Below, piece by piece: positions 7,834 through 14,331 of a DNA stretch of 17,101 bases. Source of the DNA: Rhodocyclaceae bacterium (GTDB taxonomy: Bacteria; Pseudomonadota; Gammaproteobacteria; Burkholderiales; Rhodocyclaceae). A model generated the notes under the pieces. It did no database searches and was not told where the DNA came from. It worked only from the letters and a program-made list of their open reading frames with translations. The DNA is taken from the NCBI GenBank assembly GCA_025361105.1, contig JANYAW010000105.1, positions 1 to 17,101 of the forward strand, read 5' to 3'. The translations under genes were made by a program, and so were the position numbers. Numbering within the stretch: the stretch's first letter is position 1; each line of letters opens with the position of its first letter.

Positions 7834-9789
7834 ATGCCAGTGTTTAAAAAACTTTTTTCTGCTGACGGTTCCTTTGCACAAGCCATCGGTGACTTTCGTT
7901 CGCGGCCACAACAGATTGATATGGCGGAGCATATTGCAGCGGCAATCGCGAGCAATTCAGCGCTGGTCGCCGAGGCGGGGACGGGCACTGGCAAAACCTT
8001 TGCGTATCTCGCGCCAGCACTGCTTTCGGGTGGCAAAGTGGTCATTTCGACCGGCACAAAAACTTTGCAGGATCAACTTTTCAATCGCGATTTGCCTGCG
8101 GTGCGAGATGTGCTCAAAGTTGCGGCGAGCATTGCACTACTCAAAGGTCGTTCAAACTACGTTTGTCATTACCATTTGGAACGTGCCAACGATAACGCGC
8201 GATTGGCATCGCGCGAAGAGGCCGCGCACCTGCGAAAAATCGTCCGCTTTGCGGCGCGCACCGCGACTGGTGACAAGTCCGAATGTATCGACGTGCCTGA
8301 AGACTCCGGTGCGTGGGCGGCGGCGACGTCGACCCGTGAAAATTGTCTTGGTCAAGAATGCCCAAATCATGCGGAATGTTTTGTCCTCGGTGCGCGAGCG
8401 CAGGCGATGATGGCAGATGTAGTGGTAGTCAATCACCATTTATTTTTCGCCGACGTAATGCTCAAAGATGAAGGCATGGGTGAACTACTGCCCGCATGCA
8501 ATACAATTATTTTCGACGAAGCACATCAATTACCCGAAGTCGCTGGGCTATTTTTTGGCGAAAGTATTTCGACCACACAGCTCATCGATTTGGGTCGTGA
8601 CGCGCGCATGGAAGGAATCGCGCTGGCAAAAGATTACGCACCACTGCAAGATGCCGCAGTGGCTGTGGACAAGGCAGCGCGGGATGTGCGGCTTGCTGTG
8701 CGTGGTGAAAATCTGCGCATCACGGCGGATCGTGCGTTTGAAGATTCAGCTTTTGCGCCGGCATTGAAAACGCTGACGACGGCGCTTGATGAATTGACCA
8801 CTCAACTTAAATCGCAATCTGAGCGCGGCGAAGGTTTGGCTAATTGTCTGGTCCGAGCACAAGAACTTGCCTTGCGGCTCAAACGCTGGCGCGGCGACGA
8901 AGCAGGTGCTGAGATGGTTCGATGGGTCGAGGTTTATTCACAGGCTTTGTCTTTGAATTTGACGCCGCTTGATATTGCGCCGATTTTTAAGCGTCAGATG
9001 GAAGGCCATCCACGCGCCTGGATTTTTACTTCAGCCACTTTGGCGGTCGGCAATGATTTTTCGCATTACTGCGGTGAGCTTGGGCTGACAGCGGCCAAGA
9101 CCGCATGCTGGGGCAGTCCGTTTGACTATCAAAACAATGCACTACTTTACGTGCCACCAGAAATGCCGGATCCCAACAGCGCGCAGTATCAAGAAGCAGT
9201 GACGGAAGCGGCGTGGCCGGTGATACGCGCGGCCGGTGCGGCAGGGCGCGGCAGCTTTGTGTTGTGCACGTCATTGCGCGCAATGCGGCGCATCCGCGAG
9301 TTGTTGGAAGTGAAATTGCAGAACGATAAAATCGAATTGCCATTGCTGATGCAAGGCGAAGGATCGCGCAGTGAATTGCTCGAACGTTTCCGCAGTTTGG
9401 GCAATGCGATTTTGGTCGCCAGCGTGAGTTTTTGGGAAGGTATCGACGTGCGCGGCGACGCGCTCTCATTGGTCGTCATCGACAAGCTACCGTTTGCACC
9501 GCCCGATGATCCAGTGCTCGCCGCGCGAATTGAAAAACTGCGCGCCGAAGGCCGCAATCCCTTCATGGAATATCAGTTACCGCGCGCAGTGATTAGCATG
9601 AAGCAAGGGGCAGGGCGCTTGATACGCGATGAAACTGATCGTGGCGTGCTGATGATTTGCGATCCGCGAATGCTCGGCAAACCCTATGGTCGCCGTGTTT
9701 GGCAAAGCTTGCCGCCGATGCGACGAACGCGTGAGGTCGCCGATGTAGAAGCATTCTTCGCCGTAAAATCACCGGATGCCAACGACTAA
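7834..9789 (+). CDS. yoaA: YoaA/DinG-family ATP-dependent DNA helicase
   Basis: A 651-residue superfamily 2 iron-sulfur helicase (XPD-like), close in length to E. coli YoaA. The Walker A EAGTGTGKT is at residues 47-55 and the DEAH box at 228-231. Four cysteines at 151, 171, 176 and 182, between the first helicase motifs, match the iron-sulfur-cluster position. The second RecA-like half has the SFWEGIDVRGD segment, IIDKLPF-type sequence and a QGAGRLIRD motif VI. Family members unwind DNA 5' to 3' and help repair or tolerate replication damage; E. coli YoaA works with the HolC clamp-loader subunit. The ATG at 7834 follows an in-frame TTG at 7831; an upstream ATG at 7821 is in another frame and stops quickly. 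It is the first gene of a compact nine-gene run, and its end overlaps the next start by 14 nt. Confidence 0.93.
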   Translation: MPVFKKLFSADGSFAQAIGDFRSRPQQIDMAEHIAAAIASNSALVAEAGTGTGKTFAYLAPALLSGGKVVISTGTKTLQDQLFNRDLPAVRDVLKVAASIALLKGRSNYVCHYHLERANDNARLASREEAAHLRKIVRFAARTATGDKSECIDVPEDSGAWAAATSTRENCLGQECPNHAECFVLGARAQAMMADVVVVNHHLFFADVMLKDEGMGELLPACNTIIFDEAHQLPEVAGLFFGESISTTQLIDLGRDARMEGIALAKDYAPLQDAAVAVDKAARDVRLAVRGENLRITADRAFEDSAFAPALKTLTTALDELTTQLKSQSERGEGLANCLVRAQELALRLKRWRGDEAGAEMVRWVEVYSQALSLNLTPLDIAPIFKRQMEGHPRAWIFTSATLAVGNDFSHYCGELGLTAAKTACWGSPFDYQNNALLYVPPEMPDPNSAQYQEAVTEAAWPVIRAAGAAGRGSFVLCTSLRAMRRIRELLEVKLQNDKIELPLLMQGEGSRSELLERFRSLGNAILVASVSFWEGIDVRGDALSLVVIDKLPFAPPDDPVLAARIEKLRAEGRNPFMEYQLPRAVISMKQGAGRLIRDETDRGVLMICDPRMLGKPYGRRVWQSLPPMRRTREVADVEAFFAVKSPDAND

Positions 9790-11173
9790 TTACAGCTCCG
9801 TATACAGCTCCATTGCCAGCGCCCGGCGGCTCAACGCCGGTTGCCATTGCACTACCGTCGATCAAGCCGGATTGACGGCTGAACTAGAGCGCGTCAGCCC
9901 AGGCTTTCACGCTGAAGTTGTCGCCACCCGTCCGTATTTGTTTTCAGAATCCATGGTCTTTGTTGGCGGCGAACATGTGGCGCAAATGGCTGCACTGATT
10001 AGCGCCGTCGAAACAGTGGCGACGCATCCGACGTATCAACAAATGGCATTGCAATGGGCACCAGAAATCGCCCGCCATGTCCCTGCCACACATGGCGTTT
10101 TTTTTGGTTATGACTTTCATTTGCGCACCGGCACAGTCGCTTCGCCGCAGCTGATAGAAATCAACACCAATGCCGGTGGCGCATTGCTCAATGCCGTGCT
10201 GGCGCGCGCGCAACAAGCCTGCTGCGCCGAGGTGCAAACCGCGCTTGATGCCTTGCTACCGGGCGCTTTGGGGCGACAAACGCCAGAGGAACTTTTTCTG
10301 GAAATGTTTCGTGCAGAGTGGGAATTGTATTGCCGAGCCAATCTGCCAGTTGGTGCTGACGACACGCCGTTAAAGACGCTTGCGATTGTCGACGACACCC
10401 CGACCGAGCAATTTCTGCATCCCGAATTTGTCTTGTTCCAACGTCTTTTTCAACACGCCGGAATCGATGCAATCATTTGCGATCCAAGCGAATTGATATG
10501 GCACGATGGCACGCTCTGGCATGACGAGCAGCGGATCGATTTGGTCTATAACCGGCTCACCGATTTCGCGCTCGAACAGCCGCAAAATTCTGCCATTCGC
10601 AATGCGTATTTGGCTGACGCTATCGCGCTTACCCCGCATCCGCGCGCCCATGCTTTGTATGCTGACAAACGCAATTTGGCATTGCTCACTGACGCGAAAT
10701 TGCTGACATCCTTTGGCATCGATACAGCGACGATTGCGATATTGCAAAACGGAATTCCGCACACCGAATTGGTTCATGCCGAATACGCCGATGATTTGTG
10801 GGCAAGGCGCAAGAACTTGTTTTTCAAACCAGCAATCGGCTACGGTTCCAAAGCTGCCTATCGCGGCGACAAAATTACGCGGCGCGTATTTGACGAAGTC
10901 ATTCACGGCAACTATGTGGCGCAAGCCCTGGTGCCGCCTTCGTCGCGCAGCTTGCAGCGCGACGGTGAACTGCTGGCCCTCAAATTGGATCTGCGTTGTT
11001 ACACCTACGATAGTTCGATACAGCTAGTCGCCGCTCGTTTGTGGCAAGGCCAAACGACGAATTTCCGTACGCCTGGCGGCGGTTTCGCGACAGTTTTGAC
11101 TTTGCCCACCAGCCTTCAAAACGCCCCAGCCGGTTTGCCAACATCGGCGCCCGTCATCACCTGCGCAACATGA
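9776..11173 (+). CDS. ATP-grasp-like protein of unknown function
   Basis: A 465-residue soluble protein that I cannot name with confidence. The segments QLIEINTNAGGALLNA, VYNRLTDF, FFKPAIGYGSKAAYRG and LRCYTYDSSIQLVAARLWQG followed by RTPGGGFATV look like the glycine-rich loop, acidic metal ligands and Asn/Arg-rich active site of ATP-grasp ligases, particularly the circularly permuted or glutathionylspermidine-synthase-like kind. Such enzymes join a carboxylate to an amine or thiol via an acyl phosphate. Residues 191-198 (PVGADDTP) come from dispersed repeat copy C and are probably an insertion in a surface loop. The start overlaps yoaA by 14 nt and the stop overlaps mobB (ATGA), so it is translated within the cofactor operon, but its substrate is unknown. 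The tail after the PGGGFATV motif (about 25 residues) is low in conserved-looking features. Confidence 0.65.
   Translation: MPTTNYSSVYSSIASARRLNAGCHCTTVDQAGLTAELERVSPGFHAEVVATRPYLFSESMVFVGGEHVAQMAALISAVETVATHPTYQQMALQWAPEIARHVPATHGVFFGYDFHLRTGTVASPQLIEINTNAGGALLNAVLARAQQACCAEVQTALDALLPGALGRQTPEELFLEMFRAEWELYCRANLPVGADDTPLKTLAIVDDTPTEQFLHPEFVLFQRLFQHAGIDAIICDPSELIWHDGTLWHDEQRIDLVYNRLTDFALEQPQNSAIRNAYLADAIALTPHPRAHALYADKRNLALLTDAKLLTSFGIDTATIAILQNGIPHTELVHAEYADDLWARRKNLFFKPAIGYGSKAAYRGDKITRRVFDEVIHGNYVAQALVPPSSRSLQRDGELLALKLDLRCYTYDSSIQLVAARLWQGQTTNFRTPGGGFATVLTLPTSLQNAPAGLPTSAPVITCAT
10346..10371 (+). repeat. dispersed repeat, copy C (inside ATP-grasp-like gene)
   Basis: The copy reads CCAGTTGGTGCTGA then CGACACGCCGTT, with three differences from copy B. 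It is translated in frame as PVGADDT, the same phase as in moeA and moaE. It falls between a helix (RAEWELYCRANL) and a beta strand (LKTLAIVDD), a place where a loop could tolerate extra residues. Confidence 0.7.
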
Positions 11174-11676
11174 AAGTTTTCGGCATCACTGGTTATTCCG
11201 GTGCGGGCAAGACGACTTTGCTTGAAGCGCTGATTCCGCTTTTGGTAGCGCGTGGATTGCGTGTTTCACTAATCAAACATACGCACCACGATTTCGATAT
11301 CGACCAGCCGGGCAAGGATTCGTATCGCCTGCGCGAGGCGGGCTGCAATGAAGTGATGTTGCTCTCAAACCGCCGCTGGGCATTGATGCACGAGTTGCGT
11401 GGCGAGGCCGAGCCGAATCTCGTCGAGCAAATCGCGCTGCTGTCGCCTTGCGATTTGGTATTAATCGAAGGTTACAAAGAAGCTGCGTATCCCAAATTGG
11501 AAGTGCATCGACCGGCGAACAATCAGTCACTCTTGGCTGCAATAGACAGTGAGCATATCGTTGCCGTGGCCAGTGATGTGGCGATTAACTTGCCGCACGA
11601 ACTTGATGTAGTCTTGCTTGATTTGGCGGATCGTAATGCGATTGCGCAATTTATCTTGTCCTACTTGGATTTGTGA
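11170..11676 (+). CDS. mobB: molybdopterin-guanine dinucleotide biosynthesis protein MobB
   Basis: A 168-residue P-loop GTPase-like protein. It begins FGITGYSGAGKTTL, with the Walker A (GYSGAGKTT) at residues 8-16, followed by the IKHTHHDFDIDQPGKDSYRLREAG segment typical of MobB and, later, LVLIEGYKEAAYPKLEVHR. MobB binds GTP and is thought to assist MobA in attaching GMP to molybdopterin; it is not strictly essential in E. coli. The ATG at 11170 overlaps the preceding TGA (ATGA), and no Shine-Dalgarno is visible, so translation is probably coupled. The frame is open further upstream to 11041, but that part is a shadow of the previous gene. Its TGA shares one base with the moeA ATG. Confidence 0.95.
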   Translation: MKVFGITGYSGAGKTTLLEALIPLLVARGLRVSLIKHTHHDFDIDQPGKDSYRLREAGCNEVMLLSNRRWALMHELRGEAEPNLVEQIALLSPCDLVLIEGYKEAAYPKLEVHRPANNQSLLAAIDSEHIVAVASDVAINLPHELDVVLLDLADRNAIAQFILSYLDL

Positions 11677-12980
11677 TGAGCACCGACCTGTTGAGTTTTG
11701 AAGCGGCGTTGCAACAACTACTTGCAGCGGCTACGCCACTGGCAACAACGGAAATCGTTGCCACCAAAGAGGCGTTTGGCCGCGTGCTCGCTGGTGATTT
11801 GATCTCCACCATAGCCGTGCCGCCGCTGGACAATTCATCGATGGATGGTTATGCCGTTCGGGTCGATGAGGTGCAAGCGGGAATTTCATTGCCGATCTCC
11901 CAACGTATTGCCGCCGGCCAAATTGGACAAGCGCTGGAACTCGGTAGCGCAGCGCGAATTTTCACCGGCGCACCGCTGCCACAAGGTGCAGATGCCGTGG
12001 TGATGCAAGAGCACTGTGAGGAAAAAAATGCTCGGGTTAATTTTTTGCATTTGACAAGCGCTGGAGAAAATATTCGTCGCTGTGGCGAAGACATCGCAAT
12101 CGGTGCAACCGTACTCCACCAAGGCCTGCGTCTAGGCGCAGCAGAACTTGGTGTTGCCGCATCAATTGGCATGGCGCAACTCACGGTATTTCGTCGCTTC
12201 AAGGTTGCGCTATTTTCGACCGGTGATGAGCTCGCGATGCCGGGCGACACGCTCAAGCCCGGGGGTATCTACAACTCAAATCGCGCCACCTTGCAGGCGC
12301 TGTTGCAAGCACTGGGTTGCGCGGTAACCGACTACGGCATCGTGCCTGACATGCTGGATTTCACGCGCCAGGTTCTGCGCAAAGCGGCGCAAGATCATGA
12401 CTTGATTTTGACCAGTGGTGGTGTGTCAGTTGGTGAAGAAGACCACGTCAAACAGGCGGTTGCGGCAGAAGGCGAGATTGCGCTATGGAAAATCGCCATC
12501 AAGCCAGGAAAACCTTTGGCGTTCGGACGAATTTTGCCAGTTGGTGCGGGAGTGGAGTCTCGGCTTAGCACAGCCGAGCCGCTGCACAGGCGCGAAGCGG
12601 TGCTTCGCGAACCCCCTGCTTCGGCGCCGCCCTTTGGTGGCGCGAGCTTTATCGGCCTTCCGGGCAATCCGGTGTCATCCTTTGTCACGTTTTTGATGTT
12701 GGTGCGCCCGTTTATTTTGCGCTCGCAAGGTGTTGCGCATACATCAAATCGAATGCAAATGTTGCGCGCCGATTTTGCTTGGGCGGGCGACAGACGCCGT
12801 GAATTTTTGCGCGTGCGACGCAACGATAACGGCGGACTGGATTTATTTCCCAATCAAAGCTCCGGCGTGTTGACTTCCTGCGCGTGGGCCGATGGACTGG
12901 TCAGCAATCCACCCGGCCATGCCATCGCGTCGGGCGATACGGTGGGCTATTTCCCATTTGCCGATTTGGGTGTGCGATGA
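11676..12980 (+). CDS. moeA: molybdopterin molybdenumtransferase MoeA with an in-frame repeat insertion
   Basis: MoeA inserts molybdate into adenylylated molybdopterin to finish molybdenum cofactor. The 434-residue protein carries the family landmarks in order: PPLDNSSMDGYAVR, IFTGAPLPQGADAVVMQE, GEDI, FSTGDEL, YNSN, TSGGVSVGEEDHV, KPGKPLAFG and GLPGNPVSSFV (GLPGNP at 327-332). Between LAFG and GLPGNP this protein has 42 residues where, by recall, E. coli has 8. Residues from P288 (LPVGAGVES onward to about 323) derive from dispersed repeat copy D, so the reading frame absorbed about 102 nt. The MoeA core remains complete, so it is probably functional. The ATG at 11676 overlaps the mobB stop; a GTG one codon earlier is an alternative. 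The stop overlaps moaD (ATGA). Confidence 0.95.
   Translation: MSTDLLSFEAALQQLLAAATPLATTEIVATKEAFGRVLAGDLISTIAVPPLDNSSMDGYAVRVDEVQAGISLPISQRIAAGQIGQALELGSAARIFTGAPLPQGADAVVMQEHCEEKNARVNFLHLTSAGENIRRCGEDIAIGATVLHQGLRLGAAELGVAASIGMAQLTVFRRFKVALFSTGDELAMPGDTLKPGGIYNSNRATLQALLQALGCAVTDYGIVPDMLDFTRQVLRKAAQDHDLILTSGGVSVGEEDHVKQAVAAEGEIALWKIAIKPGKPLAFGRILPVGAGVESRLSTAEPLHRREAVLREPPASAPPFGGASFIGLPGNPVSSFVTFLMLVRPFILRSQGVAHTSNRMQMLRADFAWAGDRRREFLRVRRNDNGGLDLFPNQSSGVLTSCAWADGLVSNPPGHAIASGDTVGYFPFADLGVR
12537..12646 (+). repeat. dispersed repeat, copy D, with three tandem hairpins (inside moeA)
   Basis: The element opens with CCAGTTGGTGC (12537-12547), preceded by TTTTG as in the kynA copy, then diverges from the short form. 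Three consecutive stem-loops follow: CTCGGCT/AGCCGAG (12559-12565 with 12572-12578, 6-nt loop), CGCGAAGC/GCTTCGCG (12591-12598 with 12602-12609, 3-nt loop) and GCGCCGCC/GGTGGCGC (12624-12631 with 12636-12643, one G-U pair, loop CTTT). It is open in the moeA frame. The right boundary is estimated from where MoeA similarity resumes (FIGLPGNP). GC content is higher than in the surrounding gene. Confidence 0.75.
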
Positions 12981-13231
12981 GCATCAAAGTGCTTTTTTTC
13001 GGTGGCATAAGAGAGCGCCTTGGCGTTGCTTCGACAATTATCGCGTTACCAACAGACGTGCTGACAGTGGCAGATTTGCGCGATCATTTGGCAGCGCAAG
13101 GAGATGGATGGCTGGCCTTGGCGCAAACCAAAAATCTACGCGCGGCGGTGAATCAAACGATGGCGGCGATGGATTTGGCAATCAGCGATGACGACGAAAT
13201 CGCTTTTTTCCCGCCGGTGACGGGAGGCTAA
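12977..13231 (+). CDS. moaD: molybdopterin synthase small subunit MoaD
   Basis: An 84-residue ubiquitin-fold sulfur carrier. It starts IKVLFFGGIRERLG, has the LTVADLRDHLA helix and ends in the diagnostic Gly-Gly (FFPPVTGG), the C-terminus that is adenylylated and thiocarboxylated to donate sulfur to precursor Z. It works as a heterotetramer with MoaE, encoded immediately downstream. The ATG at 12977 overlaps the moeA stop. The codons for its last two glycines (GGA GGC) double as the ribosome-binding site of moaE. The length is normal for the family. An earlier start at 12884 in the same frame would lie inside moeA and is not needed. Confidence 0.95.
   Translation: MSIKVLFFGGIRERLGVASTIIALPTDVLTVADLRDHLAAQGDGWLALAQTKNLRAAVNQTMAAMDLAISDDDEIAFFPPVTGG
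13223..13227 (+). promoter_or_regulatory. moaE ribosome-binding site made by the moaD Gly-Gly codons
   Basis: GGAGG spans the two terminal glycine codons of moaD, 4 nt before the moaE ATG at 13232, and is the strongest Shine-Dalgarno in the cofactor part of the operon. The moaD stop and moaE start are directly adjacent, which ties MoaE output to MoaD translation, consistent with the 1:1 subunits. Confidence 0.6.
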
Positions 13232-13705
13232 ATGTCGGTCAGTGTTCAAGAAATGGATTTTGACGCGGGCAAGGAAATCGCCGCGTTGTACGCCGGCGCA
13301 CAAGACGTTGGCGCGGTGGCGAGTTTTGTGGGTGTGGTGCGTGGGCTGCACGAGATTTTTCCAGTTGCTGCTGATGACACGCCGTCGTCGCATTCACTCA
13401 CGCTTGAGCACTATCCCGGTATGACCGAAGCCGCGTTGGAAGCGATCGTGGCGAAGGCAAACTCGCGTTGGAGTTTGCACAAGGTGCGCGTCATTCACCG
13501 TGTTGGAAAGTTGCAAATCGGCGAACAAATTGTCTTCGTCGGCGTAGCCGCCGCGCATCGCGGTGAAGCTTTCGCAGCCTGCGAATTCATCATGGATTAT
13601 TTGAAAACCCAAGCGCCATTTTGGAAAAAAGAAACCGACGAGAACGGCACGCGCTGGGTTGATGCCAAGGACAGCGACGACAATGCAGCGGAGCGCTGGC
13701 AATGA
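13232..13705 (+). CDS. moaE: molybdopterin synthase catalytic subunit MoaE with a loop insertion
   Basis: MoaE converts precursor Z to molybdopterin using sulfur from MoaD thiocarboxylate. In this 157-residue protein the family signatures are clear: FVGVVR, LTLEHYPGMTEAAL, VIHRVGKLQIGEQIVFVGVAAAHR and DYLKTQAPFWKKE, with lysines 125 and 132 matching the catalytic pair 119/126 of E. coli. Between VR (residues 36-37) and LTLEHYPG there are 18 residues; E. coli has 10 by recall. The extra 8 include PVAADDTP starting at residue 44, encoded by dispersed repeat copy E. This loop lies near the MoaE active site in known structures, so an effect on activity is possible. The stop overlaps kynB (ATGA), linking the cofactor and kynurenine genes. 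Confidence 0.95.
   Translation: MSVSVQEMDFDAGKEIAALYAGAQDVGAVASFVGVVRGLHEIFPVAADDTPSSHSLTLEHYPGMTEAALEAIVAKANSRWSLHKVRVIHRVGKLQIGEQIVFVGVAAAHRGEAFAACEFIMDYLKTQAPFWKKETDENGTRWVDAKDSDDNAAERWQ
13361..13386 (+). repeat. dispersed repeat, copy E (inside moaE)
   Basis: The copy reads CCAGTTGCTGCTGA then TGACACGCCGTC, with a few substitutions from copy B. It is in the same phase as copies B, C and D, giving PVAADDT. It accounts for about the 24 nt by which the moaE loop exceeds the usual length, consistent with an insertion of roughly one repeat unit. Confidence 0.65.
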
Positions 13706-14322
13706 AACGGATTTGGGATATTTCGCCAGCAGTCGATGCCAACGCCGCAGTATTCCCCGGCGACACGACCTATTCGCAGCAATTGCATTTTGCGTTGGGA
13801 CCGAATTGTCCGGTGAATGTGAACGCGATTACGCTGTCGCCACACACTGGCGCGCATGCCGACGCGCCTATGCACTATGCGGCAGGCGGTGTGGCGGCGG
13901 GTGCACTTGATCTGGTGCCGTATCTCGGCGCGTGCCGCGTGATTCATTGCATAGATGTCGGCGCATTAATAAAACCGGAACACGTCACGCATGCGCTTGA
14001 AAACTTGCCACCGCGTGTGTTGGTTCGGACCACGAATTTCGCGCGACAGGACTGGAATAATTTCACTGCATTCGCTGCTGAAACGATTTCGCTACTCGCC
14101 ATACGTGGGGTGGTATTGGTCGGCATCGACACACCAAGTGTTGACCCGGCCACCAGTCAAGGATTACCCTCGCATCAGATGTTGCTACAACATGATTTAC
14201 GCGTGCTGGAAAATCTGGTTCTCGATGCGGTGGATGCTGGCGACTACGAACTAATTGCTCTGCCATTAAAATTGATGCAGGCTGATGCATCGCCAGTGCG
14301 TGCAGTCTTGAGGGAGCTCTAA
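13702..14322 (+). CDS. kynB: kynurenine formamidase KynB
   Basis: A 206-residue metal-dependent cyclase/formamidase-fold protein that hydrolyses N-formylkynurenine to kynurenine and formate. The family signature is present as H48-TGA-H52-A-D54-AP-M-H58, with the metal-binding histidines and aspartate. WDISPAVDANAAVFPGDT at the start and the GIDTPSVDP motif toward the C-terminus also fit. It comes before kynureninase and tryptophan dioxygenase. The ATG at 13702 overlaps the moaE stop, and a GGAG 8 nt upstream gives a good ribosome site. Product and length are typical; no oddities were seen. Confidence 0.95.
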   Translation: MKRIWDISPAVDANAAVFPGDTTYSQQLHFALGPNCPVNVNAITLSPHTGAHADAPMHYAAGGVAAGALDLVPYLGACRVIHCIDVGALIKPEHVTHALENLPPRVLVRTTNFARQDWNNFTAFAAETISLLAIRGVVLVGIDTPSVDPATSQGLPSHQMLLQHDLRVLENLVLDAVDAGDYELIALPLKLMQADASPVRAVLREL

Positions 14323-14331
14323 ACAATCACC

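Noticed and set aside
10385..10405. Second GACGACACCCCG close to repeat copy C, possible tandem copy
   Set aside because: It encodes VDDTP, which looks like the native beta strand end of the protein, and the rest of the repeat is missing.
11041..11169. 43-residue N-terminal extension of MobB
   Set aside because: This part overlaps the ATP-grasp-like gene in another frame; MobB similarity starts at MKVFGITGYSGAGK, and an ATGA overlap marks the natural start.
12537..12646. moeA as a pseudogene disrupted by insertion
   Set aside because: The frame is open through the insertion and all MoeA motifs on both sides are present, so the gene is treated as intact with an insertion.
12884..12976. Longer MoaD start inside moeA
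   Set aside because: MoaD proteins start at the first beta strand (IKVLFFG); the ATG at 12977 overlapping the moeA stop is the standard arrangement.
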